A stretch of 21,828 nt of DNA from contig MSJI02000043.1 in assembly GCA_001931905.2 (NCBI GenBank), positions 1 to 21,828 on the forward strand, in the 5' to 3' direction. The notes below the pieces were generated by a model that had not been told where the DNA came from, searched no databases, and was given only the letters and a program-made list of their open reading frames with translations. The DNA is from Cladosporium sp. IMV 00045 (taxonomy: Eukaryota; Ascomycota; Dothideomycetes; Cladosporiales; Cladosporiaceae). The stretch's first letter is position 1; each line of letters starts with the position of its first letter. Positions 7,663 to 17,856 of the stretch are shown piece by piece. The position numbers were made by a program, and so were the translations under genes.

Positions 7663-8997
7663 ATGAAGCAATCGATCATCGCCCTTGTCGGCGCGGCCGC
7701 CGCCTCTGCCGCCCAGCCTGCCCACCAGCACGGCCACCAGCACCAGCACCTGCACCACGCTAAGCGTGAGCAGTCCACTCCTGTCGACTATGTCAGCGTC
7801 CCCGGCCCGACCGTCGTCGTCTACGAACTTAATGGACGCCTCATCACCGAGGACGAAGTCCAGCAGGGCATTCAGAACGGCACTCTCGTCATGGCCCAGG
7901 ACGGCCAGCTTTCCTCCGCCGCGCCTTCCAGCACCTCCGCCCCATCCATTGCTGCGTACAGCGCGCCCAGCTCTAGCAGCTCCATCTCCATTGAGCCGGC
8001 GTCGACTATTGTTCTTTCTTCCTCGAGCTCCGTTGCTCAGCCTACCAGCAGCGCCGCCTCCTCCGCGGCCTCTTCCTACGCAGCCGAGTCCTCCAAGGCT
8101 CCCTCGTCGTACGGCTCCAGCAACAACGGCACCGACGATGACGACAACCACCCCGGAAAGGGTGTTGATGAGGACTTCCCCGATGGCGAGCTCGACTGCG
8201 ACCACTTCCCCGAAGACTACGGTGCGATCCCCGTCGACTGGATGGGTCTCGGTGGATGGACTGGTATTCAGTCCCCCGGTGGCATCCTCGGTGCCTACTC
8301 CGACATCAAGACTGCTCTTCACGGCGAGAGCTGCACCGAGGGCTCTTACTGCTCTTACGCTTGCCCTGCAGGTTACCAAAAGTCGCAATGGCCCACTCAG
8401 CAGGGTGCCACTGGCCAGTCCATTGGTGGCGTTCAGTGCAAGGGTGGCAAGCTCCGCCTGACCAACAAGGAGATGTCTAACAAGCTCTGCATGACTGGCA
8501 CCGCTGAGGTTGAGGTCAAGGTCGAGAACAAGCTCGGCGAGAACGTCGCCGTCTGCCGTACTGACTACCCCGGTACTGAGGGCGAGACCGTCCCTCTCAA
8601 CACCCACCCTGGCAAGACCTACCCCCTGACCTGCCCTGATGCCGACAACTACTACAACTGGCAGGGTGGCAAGACCAGCGCTCAGTACTACGTCAACCCT
8701 GCCGGTGTTGCCATGAAGGATGCCTGCCAGTGGGGCTCCGACGCCAACCCCTGGGGCAACTTCGCTCCCATGAATCTCGGTGTTGGCTACAGCAACGGCC
8801 GCGCGTGGCTGTCCATCTTCCAGAACTCCCCGACCACCGATGCTAAGCTCGACTTCACCGTCGAGATCAAGGGCGACAACATGAGCGGCACTTGCAAGTA
8901 CTCCAACGGTCAGTACTGCGGCAGCACCGGCTGCAGCTCCACCGTTGGCTGCACTGTCTCCATCGCCTCTGGCACCGCCACCTTCGTCTTCTCTTAG
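7663..8997 (+). CDS. SUN-family secreted cell-wall protein (GH132)
   Basis: The product is an uninterrupted 444-residue protein. It has a signal peptide (about residues 1-17, MKQSIIALVGAAAASAA), a His-rich stretch (HQHGHQHQHLHH), and a dibasic KR at 34-35 that fits Kex2 processing. A Ser/Ala-rich, probably O-mannosylated region spans about 95-150, and a DDDD-containing linker leads to the C-terminal SUN domain (about 180-444). The family signature C-x5-C-x3-C-x24-C is present exactly, starting at SCTEGSYCSYAC. Family knowledge: SUN proteins (yeast Sim1, Uth1, Nca3, Sun4; Aspergillus Sun1) are wall-associated, act on beta-1,3-glucan and are needed for septation and wall remodelling; they form glycoside hydrolase family 132. 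Start choice: this ATG heads the signal peptide and lies in CACCATGAAG context. Strong C-ending codon bias suggests high expression. Which of the yeast paralogues it matches cannot be decided. Confidence 0.93.
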   Translation: MKQSIIALVGAAAASAAQPAHQHGHQHQHLHHAKREQSTPVDYVSVPGPTVVVYELNGRLITEDEVQQGIQNGTLVMAQDGQLSSAAPSSTSAPSIAAYSAPSSSSSISIEPASTIVLSSSSSVAQPTSSAASSAASSYAAESSKAPSSYGSSNNGTDDDDNHPGKGVDEDFPDGELDCDHFPEDYGAIPVDWMGLGGWTGIQSPGGILGAYSDIKTALHGESCTEGSYCSYACPAGYQKSQWPTQQGATGQSIGGVQCKGGKLRLTNKEMSNKLCMTGTAEVEVKVENKLGENVAVCRTDYPGTEGETVPLNTHPGKTYPLTCPDADNYYNWQGGKTSAQYYVNPAGVAMKDACQWGSDANPWGNFAPMNLGVGYSNGRAWLSIFQNSPTTDAKLDFTVEIKGDNMSGTCKYSNGQYCGSTGCSSTVGCTVSIASGTATFVFS

Positions 8998-10223
8998 ACG
9001 AAGAACCGACGTTGAGCCATTCGCAAGCGGGCTAGTATCCCGCCGTGTGCATAAAGCTATCGAAGCAACAAGGCACCTGGCGTGCAAATTTCCCTCGTCT
9101 TCTCGCCTTTTGACATCTCCCCCGGCCGGCCTGGCAGGCACCTCTTCGGCCATCCATCATGTACAGAACAGCACCTGCTTTACATCCATCTTCTTGCAAA
9201 AGAAAGCAAACATGGCCAAGTGCCACCAGTACACCTCGGCCGGGCCTTGAGTTGACCCAGAATCTTGCATGCCTACACAAGCAAACAATACAAGCAACAT
9301 CTTCATCTCCTCCCTCGACCCAGCATCCTTTTCAATAAAAGCTACTGGGACAACAGCACGGTTCTTTGACCCATCCGTTTTTTTGGTTATTCTTTGCTTG
9401 CCTGCTTGCCTTTTGCTGCCATTTTCGTATCCTTCAAGCACGAGAGGTTGCATCAAGCAGGATGGCATTTTTCTTTTTCTTGTTTTCTTTTTCCGATTTC
9501 TCTCCAACCTTTTCTCTTTCATGTCCACCAAACTCACGACGGAAACACCGACCAAAGAGGAGGAGGAGATGGCAGACGAGTGGAGGGGGCATTTGTGCAT
9601 ACGCGAGAGAAGAGACCTTTGGAGGAAAGAGGATCTCTTGACCTCAGAAGTTTTTTCGTGGAGTGATGGGATACTTCATTCCAGCTTTTTATTGCCCCTC
9701 AACTTAGTAGTAGTGTCTCTGTGTGTGCTCCCTCTTGTACATAATGTCTTTTTTTTCCACACCCATCCGTTTTTGGCTTTTCTTTGCTTGATTTGATAGT
9801 TCAGTTAATGTTATTTCCCAACCTCCAAACCATTTCCTGCTTCCTCCTCAGATTTCTTAGTGCATTGCAGTGTGTGTCCCTCACGTCACCACTCCTACAT
9901 GTAAGTCCGTCACCGTCTCCTCCTCCGTCTTCTGTCTACATGTAGTCCAACACACGATGACTCTCCAACCCGACCACCTTCTCGCTTCTCAAGCCCAACG
10001 AACACGCGAGCTCAGGCGAGATTCCTCAACATGAGCCAGCTCCAGCATTACATTCTCAGCCGAGGTTGCACAAGAACTGGAATTAGAGGGCACTTGCGCG
10101 GTAGTTGTAGAAAGTAGTCATTTCCAAATAGCTGCTGACTGAGACTGGTTGGTATCAAAAGAACTAGAAAGTGCAAGAAACAAGCTCGTCCGAACGCAAG
10201 ACAGACACAATATCATCGCCCAC
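8998..10223. other. Convergent 3' region between the SUN gene and MBP1
   Basis: About 1.2 kb holds the two 3' UTRs facing each other. It is T-rich on the plus strand around 9370-9800, with AATAAA at 9334-9339 as a possible polyadenylation signal for the SUN gene. No conserved coding sequence is visible. Confidence 0.5.
9369..9790 (+). repeat. Pair of ~30 bp direct repeats in the SUN 3' region
   Basis: The block at 9369-9400 starts ACCCATCCGTTTTTTTGG and ends TCTTTGCTTG. It recurs at 9761-9790 starting ACCCATCCGTTTTTGG with the same end. The copies differ mainly in T-run length and two or three bases and are 392 bp apart. They may be a local duplication; no mobile element is visible between them. 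Confidence 0.5.
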
Positions 10224-12347
10224 TCAAACACCAATACCCTCCAATCCTCTGCCCATCTCCAGTTCCTCAACAATCTCGGGCAAAAGACCCTCCAGCTCCT
10301 CCTCCCTCACTCCAAGGGCACTCGTGATCAGCTTCTTATACTGCTGCTGCTTTCCCTCACCCAAACCAGCTCGTGCCAGATGACTAGTCACCTGCCTCAC
10401 CAATCGCTGACGTTCGTCCTTCAACTGAAGAATCTCACGCGCGTACCTCAGCTGCAGCTTCATCAATGCCTCCTCGTCGAGAGACTCATCTGGCGGGCCG
10501 GAAGGAGGATCTGAAACTGGCGACTGGTAGAGACCTTGGAGATTGCTAGTCTGTTCGGCCTCGAGCAATGCGATGCATTCAGCCTCGACTTTGTCAAGTT
10601 GCGCTGTGAGACTTTCGTCAGATATCGTACCGCCTTCGGTTTGCTCGGTTTCTTTTGCGCGCAGCTCGTCGGCTTGGCGCTTGAGCTGCTCGAGTTCAGC
10701 CTGCCGCATGTTGACCACACGTTGTGCTTCGGCCAATTCTGCGTCTTTTTCTGAGATTTCGGCGTCGATTGCGGCGGCGAGTTGGTGCATCTTCGCAGAG
10801 AGTGTGGGAGTGATGTGGGCGGCAAGTTTGAGAGCAGGCTCGGATTTGTAGACCGTTTCGTCTGGCTCGTTTGAACCGTCCAGTGAAGTATGAGGAATCA
10901 GCGGATCGAAGGGAATCGCATTAGGTGGTTGGACGGCACCGCCTATCGAGTGTACGGGGTTGGCGGATTGGAAGGGTGAAGAGCTGAGTTGTCGGGCACG
11001 CTCTTGACGACGGTTGTTGAGCTGGACTATGAGTTGATCTGCAGTGATATTCGCATTATTGGGTATGTCGACTGCAGCGTTGCGGCCGATTAGACTGCGG
11101 ACGCATTTGCGAGCTCCGTTGCGAGCTGCGATGGTAATCGCTGTGTCGCCTTGGTTGTCGATTTCATTCAAGATTCGCTCAATCTGATCCGGTGAGAGCA
11201 CCTCCGCCATCTTGTTAAGGATGCAGTCCATGTAGTATCTAGCACACTGGTACTTCTTCTTACTGACGGTTGTGTTGGAGATGTGGTGGAACACTGTCGA
11301 CCCTGCCCAATCCTGCATGTTGACCGTGCGAATGAGCAAAGAGGCAATGCGCTCCATGTTTTGCTTGTCGTGAATATTCGTAAACACAACAGATCGCATC
11401 AAGGGTGTTTCGCCGCTCTTGGATTGTACATCAATGCTCGCGCCGCTGTTGATGAGGTGTTTGACGACATCAAGATCGCCCATGGCGACTGCCCAGTGCA
11501 AAGCAGTGTGGCCCTTTTCGTCGATCGGAGCATCAAGGTTGGCGTTCTCAGGTGGCATGGGAATTGACGATGGCGCATTGGTATCGTCGTCCAGCACAAA
11601 ATAGTCCATGAGTTCTTCTGCCCACATTGAGAATGCATTCTGTGCCTGAATCTCAGGATCATGTTGGATGCGTCTGCGTTTCCGGGAAGAACCATATGGA
11701 TGAGTGTCGTATCCATCGAAGACCGATTCTGTTCCTATGCTCCCTTCTGGCGTTACCGCTCGGGGGTCTTGCATGTGCACGTTGATATGATCGTAATCAG
11801 GCGGTGGCATGTAGGCAGCTTTGTGAACGTCAGCATTCATCGTCTTTGGCACTGGAAAAGGTATACTCACGATTTGGTCGTGCTGGAGCTCGTCTGGCCT
11901 GTGCCGAACCACGCGGCATGCGTGGCTTTCCTGACGCAGCAGTGGCATGCTTGGGCGCAGGGGGAGGAGTTTTGTCGCCTGGTACGAAATCGAAAATCGG
12001 CAACATCTTCTGCAGCACCTTGTTGCGCTCCGCAAGCAGTCTACCGTCTGGGAGCGGTATCCATGTTCCTTGATATTTTCCGTAACCGCCCTGGACTTTT
12101 TCATGTACACCCTTTTGCACTTCGCGCTCGAGGATGCGAGTTCTTGTGGGCTTGTCATAGTCGGCGACCTTCAGAATGTGTGTTGCGTTGATCCAGTCAT
12201 CGGCTCGTCGTCGCATACAGTGGTTGCCTTCGCAATTGAACTCGTAGACTGGGACCTATGAGGAAAGCGTTAGTGATCGGGTATGCATTGACATGCGACA
12301 GTGTAACCTACATTACTATATGTCGCACTGTACACCTTGTCCGTCAT
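10224..12347 (-). CDS. mbp1: APSES-ankyrin transcription factor, MBF DNA-binding subunit (Mbp1-like)
   Basis: Three exons: 12347-12312, 12255-11871 and 11818-10224, giving 671 residues. Intron 1 (12256-12311) has GTAGGT, branch ACTAAC and TAG. Intron 2 (11819-11870) has GTGAGT, branch GCTGAC and AAG. The spliced frame is continuous. The protein begins [18 protein letters not shown], the usual N-terminus of this family. An APSES/KilA-N DNA-binding domain (about 13-110) follows, with [30 protein letters not shown] and [16 protein letters not shown]. Next come an NLS-like SRKRRR, ankyrin repeats (about 240-400; [32 protein letters not shown]) and a long coiled coil (about 480-610) ending in a leucine-rich tail. 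Family knowledge: Mbp1/Res-type proteins pair with Swi6 to bind MCB elements and drive G1/S transcription. The gene is divergent from trpC. Weaker alternative: another APSES-ankyrin paralogue such as Swi4. Confidence 0.9.
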
Positions 12348-12768
12348 GATGGGCGATTACACTGCCGCTGCTGGCCAGCCTCGCGACGCTCTAAATGCGC
12401 CTTGCTTGTTTGCGTACCGAGCAATCGATTGATTGTGAGGCGAAAGGATGAAATCGGTCGACGTGTGTGCTGCTTCGTAGCCTGCAAGTACGGCGGATGT
12501 GGAGTTGGTGATTGTCGTTCGCTCGCCAGGGCCTGGGAACACCGTTATAGTGGAATCGCGTCGCGTGAATCCGAACGCGGTTGACGTCGAAAGTAAGTGA
12601 GACCCTGACGAAGCTAGATCCCACCGGGAGGAAGGTTAGCCGCAAAATCATGCAGCGGGCCTCGATTATGACTGCAAATCCATAACGGTTCTATCGGATG
12701 AGTCGAGAGGGAATATAGAAATTACTTTCTCTTACTTCACAAACATTCCGACTGGACACCACAAAAAA
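12348..12768. promoter_or_regulatory. Divergent promoter shared by mbp1 and trpC
   Basis: 421 bp separate the two start codons. Seen: CGCGTCGCGT at 12557-12566 and ACGCGG nearby, which resemble MCB-type G1/S elements; a CRE-like TGACGTCG near 12582; and ATGAGTCG at 12698-12705, about 65 bp before trpC. The last is one base off the TGAGTCA site of Gcn4/CpcA, the general amino-acid control activator. Inference only: CpcA control would suit trpC and MCB-like control would suit mbp1. Confidence 0.35.
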
Positions 12769-15092
12769 ATGTCCAACGACTTGCAAGATTATTCGCCACA
12801 CCAGCCGGTTCCTGCGGCGCCCATACCCACCGCTTCCAACCTGATCCTAATCGATAACTACGACTCCTTCACCTGGAATGTCTACCAATACTTGGTTCTC
12901 GAGGGCGCAACAGTGACGGTCTACCGAAATGACGAAATCACCCTGGACCAGCTGATCGCTGCGAAGCCCACTCAATTGGTTATCTCACCTGGTCCTGGTC
13001 ACCCCCTCACCGACTCAGGCATCTCTAAAGATGCGATCAAGCACTTCTCCGGCAAGATCCCAATCTTGGGAGTGTGCATGGGTGAGCAATGTATTTTTTC
13101 AGTCTTTGGAGGAACCGTTGCTCAGACTGGCGAGATCCTCCATGGAAAAACTTCGCCACTTCGCCACGACGGAAAGGGGATGTACGCTGGCTTGTCGCAG
13201 GATCTGCCTGTGACTAGATACCATTCGCTTGCTGGAACACACCCGACTCTCCCTGATAGCCTCGAGGTCACCTCTTGGATTGCTGCTGGACCCGATGGCG
13301 GCAAAGGCATCATCATGGGAGTGCGACACAAGGAATTTGTCATTGAGGGCGTTCAATTCCACCCAGAGAGCATTCTCACCGCTGAGGGTCGCATGATGAT
13401 CAAGAACTTCATGCTCATGCAAGGTGGCACGTGGGCAGAGAATGAGAAGTTGCAGAAGGAATTGAAGTCTGCATCAAGTGGTGTTCCTCAAGCCAACACC
13501 GCCGCCACCAACGACGGTTCAGACAAGAAGACATCTATTCTGGAACGTATCTACGCGCAAAGGAAGGTCTCTGTCGAAGCACAAAAACTCATTCCCTCTC
13601 AACGCCCCGAGGATCTGCAAGCTTCCTACGATCTTGACCTTGCGCCTCCGCTCATCTCTTTCCCGGATCGCCTTAAACAGTCGCCATTCAAGCTTTCTCT
13701 CATGGCAGAAATCAAGCGCGCTTCTCCCAGCAAAGGCGTAATCTCGATGTCCACCTGCGCACCCGCTCAAGCACGCACATACGCTTTGGCCGGAGCAAGC
13801 GTAATCAGTGTCCTCACAGAGCCTGACTGGTTCAAGGGTTCCGTCGACGACATGAGGTCGGTTCGACAGGCGCTCGCGGGCATGCCCAACCGCCCGGCTG
13901 TCCTGCGCAAGGAATTCATCTTTGACGAATACCAGATTTTGGAAGCTCGTCTGGCTGGCGCAGACACATTCCTCTTGATCGTTAAGATGCTCGACACACC
14001 GCTCTGGAGAGACTGTACAAGTACGGCCAAAGCCTCGGCATGGAGGCAGTCGTCGAGGTCAACACCACGGACGAGATGGAAATCGCTGTCAAGCTCGGCT
14101 CGAAGGTCATTGGCGTCAACAACCGCAACCTCACGACGTTCGACGTCGACATGGACACTACGAACCGCCTGATGGAGATGGTGCCAAAAGACACCACACT
14201 TTGCGCGCTTTCTGGTATCACAGGCCCACAAGACGTCGAGCCTTACCTCAAGACCGGCGTTGGTGCGGTGCTTGTCGGCGAGGCCCTCATGCGTGCCAAA
14301 GACACCACAAAATTCATTTCCGAACTCCTCGGTGGCGACCAAGACCAGATCAAGTCACGAGTATCTAAGAACATCGCTGTCAAGATTTGCGGCACCAGGA
14401 GCGCAGAGGCCGCTAAGACTGCCATTGACGCCGGTGCTGACCTGATTGGTATGATCCTCGTCACTGGCCGCAAGCGGTGCGTCAGCACCGAGACCGCGCT
14501 TGCAATTTCTCAGACTGTTCACAACACGCCAAAGGCTGGTGCCTCATCAAGTTCAAAGGCGTCACCTGCTGGTACTGAGAAGGCGACATCATTCTTTGAA
14601 CACAAGGGCGCACACGCACTGCAACACCCAACTCGGGCACTCATTGTCGGCGTGTTCCAAAACCAGCCACTCGATTACGTGCTGGAGCAGCAGAAGCTTC
14701 TGAACCTTGACATCGTCCAGCTTCACGGCCAGGAACCTTTGGAGTGGGCCTCCATCGTCCCCGTACCCGTGATCCGCTCGTTCAAGCCAGGTGAGGCTGG
14801 TCTGGCGACACGTGGCTTCCACTCACTGCCTCTTCTCGACTCAGGAGCCGGTGGCACAGGCGAGCAACTGAACATGAGCAACGTGGTGGATCTACTGAAG
14901 AAAGACGACGGCTTGCACGTGCTGTTCGCCGGCGGCCTGAACCCTGACAATGTCGCCAAGGCGGTGCAGAGTTTGGGCGATCAGGCTGAGAAGGTCGTTG
15001 GTGTTGATGTCAGCAGTGGCGTGGAGACGGATGGCGAGCAGGATCTCGAGAAGATCAAGGCTTTTGTCAAAGCTGCGAAGACGTTGAGGTAG
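12769..15092 (+). CDS. trpC: Trifunctional tryptophan enzyme TrpC (GATase-IGPS-PRAI), with a 1-base frameshift
   Basis: The intended product is about 774 residues, close to Aspergillus TrpC. Domains: a class I glutamine amidotransferase for anthranilate synthase (about 24-225), with [17 protein letters not shown], nucleophile C103 in GVCMGEQ and H198/E200 in FHPES. Next is indole-3-glycerol-phosphate synthase, with [12 protein letters not shown] (312-323), [11 protein letters not shown] and IGVNNRNL. Last is phosphoribosylanthranilate isomerase ([45 protein letters not shown]), ending TAG 15090-15092. Odd: the frame is lost inside IGPS. Up to 14004 the frame reads ...VKMLDTPL, and the conserved continuation [14 protein letters not shown] is one base out of phase, starting at 14004-14006. 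A single missing base near 14002-14006 accounts for everything; read as given, translation would leave the frame and stop at 14172. No intron of suitable size explains it without deleting conserved residues. It is either a sequence error or a real lesion. Confidence 0.93.
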
Positions 15093-15281
15093 ATTTGGAG
15101 GTAGATTTGTAGGTAGACGATGTATGTGTTATGTTCATATGATTTTCTTTTGCGGGCTCACTTCCGTGATTCGTCGCTCACGTGCGTGTTCGGCTCATTG
15201 GGCATTGAGTGAAGTGATTTTCACTTTCACCTCATATGCGATTGATTGGTTGTTTGCACATGCTTGTCAGCTCAATCAACT

Positions 15282-15290
15282 TATATATAA
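15282..15290 (+). promoter_or_regulatory. TATA box upstream of the BRCT-WGR gene
   Basis: TATATATAA lies 425 bp before the chosen ATG. If used, it implies a leader of nearly 400 nt (about 15320-15714), which is CA-rich with no domain-like sequence. The region 15093-15281 would hold the trpC 3' UTR and upstream promoter. Confidence 0.4.
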
Positions 15291-15714
15291 GTCCTATCAC
15301 ATATGTTCTCAGACCCCTATCACCACCTCCAACATCAACACCTGTGTCAACAATATCTACCTACCTACATCTACAAAGCATACCTACCCGAGCGTAGGAC
15401 TCCGTTCCAGAACGACAAGTACGCGGCGAATTGAAGCAACGAGCCAAGCCAATCTTCAAGATCATAGCGAGAGTCGAAGATCAGGGGTTAACACTGACAA
15501 AGCCATATACCTATCTCGCGAGAAGCTTTCATTCAAGTCGAGTCACTCGCGTCTTGCTCTTGCCACCAGAAACTGCAGTGTCGGCTCTGACAGAACATTT
15601 GAAGACCACAACGACTCGTCAGCAAAGACTCAACAGCAACGGCTGTCATCAGAGCACACTTCAGCTATCAGCACACATTCCTTGTCTCAGGCAGAGCGAG
15701 CACCCGCCTCAACC

Positions 15715-17856
15715 ATGGGAGGCAAACCCCTTTCGAAGTGCAAGATATACGTCAACTTCCCCATCCCATCCTGGGCCGCCAAGTCCGGCTGGACCAAGGA
15801 AAAGATCACGGCCTGGGTGAAAAACGCCGGCGGCACATTGCAGGGCCAGTTCGAGGAGGAGATCACCACTCACTTGGTAGTCGACGAGAAAATCTGGAGT
15901 AACAAGACCCACGTCATCCAGCGTGCTCTTTCGGCCAATGAAGACGGCGGCAAAGTGTTCATCGTGAGCCCGGACTGGCTGGAGAATTGCCTTTCGGAGC
16001 AGAAGAAGTTGAGAGAGAACACGTACCTGTGGGAGAAGCTGGATCAGACTGCGCAGAGCGGCAAGCGTAAGAAGAAATTTGTCGAGCCGACTGTGGAGGA
16101 CGAGGACGAGGACGAGGATGGGAAGCGGATGAGTGTTGCCGCCATGATGGCAGAGGTCTTCAACCAGTCGACCGAGAAGCACATCAGTGATCATGATCGC
16201 AGAGTCCTCAACGACCAGCTTGCTGGGGAGGCGAAGGTTAGGCAGGAGTTGAAGGAAGCGGAAGCTGAAAAACAGGCGGTGGAGAGGGAGGAGCTGGAGA
16301 AGAAGCGTAGGGAGCATGCTGCGCTCATGAGAAGGACCTCGAAGAAAGGTAGAGGGGACGAGTTCAAAGGTGATTATCCCGATTCCCTGCAACGTTGGTG
16401 GAAGGGCTGACACCGTCGCAGAGAACAACCACATCTACAAGGACAGCACCGGCTTTGAGTACGACATCACTGTCACCAAAGTCGACATCTTGATGAACAG
16501 CAATGAGCGGCAGTCCATCACTGTAAGCAATCTCCCCTCAATATCCCATCAGACCCATTCATGACTGTAGTATGACTAAACTCACCAAAGGTCCAGATCT
16601 ACGAATCCAACACCCTACCACACAACTACGTGACCAACCTCCACTTCGCCGGCACCTCCAAGCGAAGCTCAAACAACATCATCGCCGCGATCGGGGCCAA
16701 CTTAGCCACAGCGATGCGGAAATTCCGCCTTTCATTCCGAGAGCTGACGGGCGTGGACTGGGACGACCGGATCAAAGCGCACAACGAGCGCGCTCGCGCT
16801 AGACAGCAGCGTGCGGATTCTCCGGATATCCTCAATGGACGTGAACGCGAGGATGAGGACAAGATCCCGTTCGCGGAGAGGAAGTTCCAGTACGCGCCTC
16901 CGCTCTATGGACCGACTGGCTTGCTGCCGGAGGGGAAAGACAAGGTGCCTGAGTTCATTGAGCGTAGGCGCCAGGGGAACTCGTCGAAGGAACGCAATAA
17001 ACAGGTCGAGCAGTGGATGATGAGTGGCGCGAATGGCAGTGGACCTGGCAGCGAGGAGCCGCCGCAGATGCCTCCTACGATTGACCTGACTGAAGACGAG
17101 CCTTCCGCGCCGCCTGCGGGCCAAGATATCACGACTGGAGGCGCAGCCAGCGCCACGGCCGAGGCCATGAACCTTAATGACAGCCAGCGCGCTGCTGTTG
17201 ACGAGATGTATCCCGCGGGAAACACTGCAGTCGGCAGTGAGAACTTCTTCGACAGCGTGAATGGTTGGCTTGAACAGAACCAAACTTTCAATGCTGGCAA
17301 CATCTCTGAGCAGCCGCAACAGTCCAGCTTCGACCAGAACGGAGATATCGATTTCTCCAATCTTCCTGGACAACAGCAGGACTTCGATTTCGATCAGACC
17401 GCTAACTACGATCCAACTACCAACCTCGACGACGATGAGATCGATATCTATGCGTCTCAAGCTGTTCCGGCCAATGCCGATCAGACGCAACTCGCTGCCA
17501 ACGTCGGCAATGATATGCTCAAGCTCTTCGATGCGAAGGAAGAGCCCAAAACGGACGCCGAAATGGCAAACAACGACCTGATGGAGTCCATGGGAGGTGA
17601 TTGGCCTGAGAGCAGCCTGAATGGCTTCGGTACTGCCGATTCCGCGCTGGGCAAACGTAAGCGTGAAGAAGACGATTCGGGGGAGCTCGATCTCTGTGTC
17701 AAGGAGTTCGCGGGCGAGATGACCACGACTGGGGTTGGTTTTGGCAGCGCCGAGTCCGTACCGCGCAAGCGTAAACGTGAGAAGGGCGATTCTGAGAAGC
17801 TTGATCTTGGTGCCGAGGTGTTTGTGGGCGAGAGTGCTGCCGTTGGAGGCGACTGA
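15715..17856 (+). CDS. BRCT + WGR domain nuclear protein without PARP catalytic domain
   Basis: Three exons (15715-16369, 16422-16522, 16591-17856) give 673 residues. Intron 1 starts GTGATT and ends GCAG; intron 2 starts GTAAGC and ends AAAG; the frame is exact across both. An N-terminal BRCT domain (about 5-108: KCKIYVNFPIPSW, AWVKNAGGTL, VSPDWLENCL) leads to an acidic run (EDEDEDED) and a charged coiled coil (about 160-205). A WGR-like domain follows (about 219-325: NHIYKDSTGFEYDITVTKVD, NYVTNLHFAGTS, AMRKFRLSFRELTGVDWDDR), in which the literal Trp-Gly-Arg is not conserved. The rest is low-complexity, with a SUMO-interaction-like IDLTEDE and two KRKRE NLS motifs. BRCT plus WGR is the front half of fungal poly(ADP-ribose) polymerases, but the PARP regulatory and catalytic domains are absent. 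Inference: a DNA-damage or chromatin-associated factor. The start has good context (AACCATGG) right before BRCT; the open frame upstream to 15124 has no homology-like content. Confidence 0.8.
17080..17100 (+). other. SUMO-interaction-like motif in the BRCT-WGR protein
   Basis: Codes for IDLTEDE: a hydrophobic core (I-x-L) followed directly by acidic residues in a disordered, proline-rich context. This matches the usual SIM pattern. Functional status is inferred. Confidence 0.4.
17623..17850 (+). repeat. In-frame tandem duplication (2 x 114 bp) at the end of the BRCT-WGR gene
   Basis: Copy 1 (17623-17736) and copy 2 (17737-17850) are each 38 codons and align without gaps over most of their length. 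GFGTADSALGKRKREEDDSG corresponds to GFGSAESVPRKRKREKGDSE, then ELDLCVKEFAGE to KLDLGAEVFVGE. Both contain KRKRE followed by acidic residues and an LDL motif. The DNA is still clearly similar, so the duplication is not ancient. Confidence 0.8.

Noticed and set aside
7621..9153. 510-codon open frame on the minus strand across the SUN gene
   Set aside because: It is the mirror of a strongly C-ending codon bias in the SUN gene. It is a Val/Gly/Ala-rich, domain-free translation and no promoter or splice evidence supports it.
9895..9945. Two CTACATGTA palindromes
   Set aside because: Short self-complementary words in 3' flanking sequence; the same word occurs near 4888, so it is likely chance.
13981..14015. 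Intron (GTTAAG...GAG) explaining the trpC frameshift
   Set aside because: It would be about 30-35 nt, shorter than any intron here, and would delete the conserved [11 protein letters not shown] segment.
15124..15714. Upstream extension of the BRCT-WGR reading frame to an ATG at 15124
   Set aside because: The extra residues show no domain, include the likely TATA box, and the ATG at 15715 has better context right before the BRCT domain.
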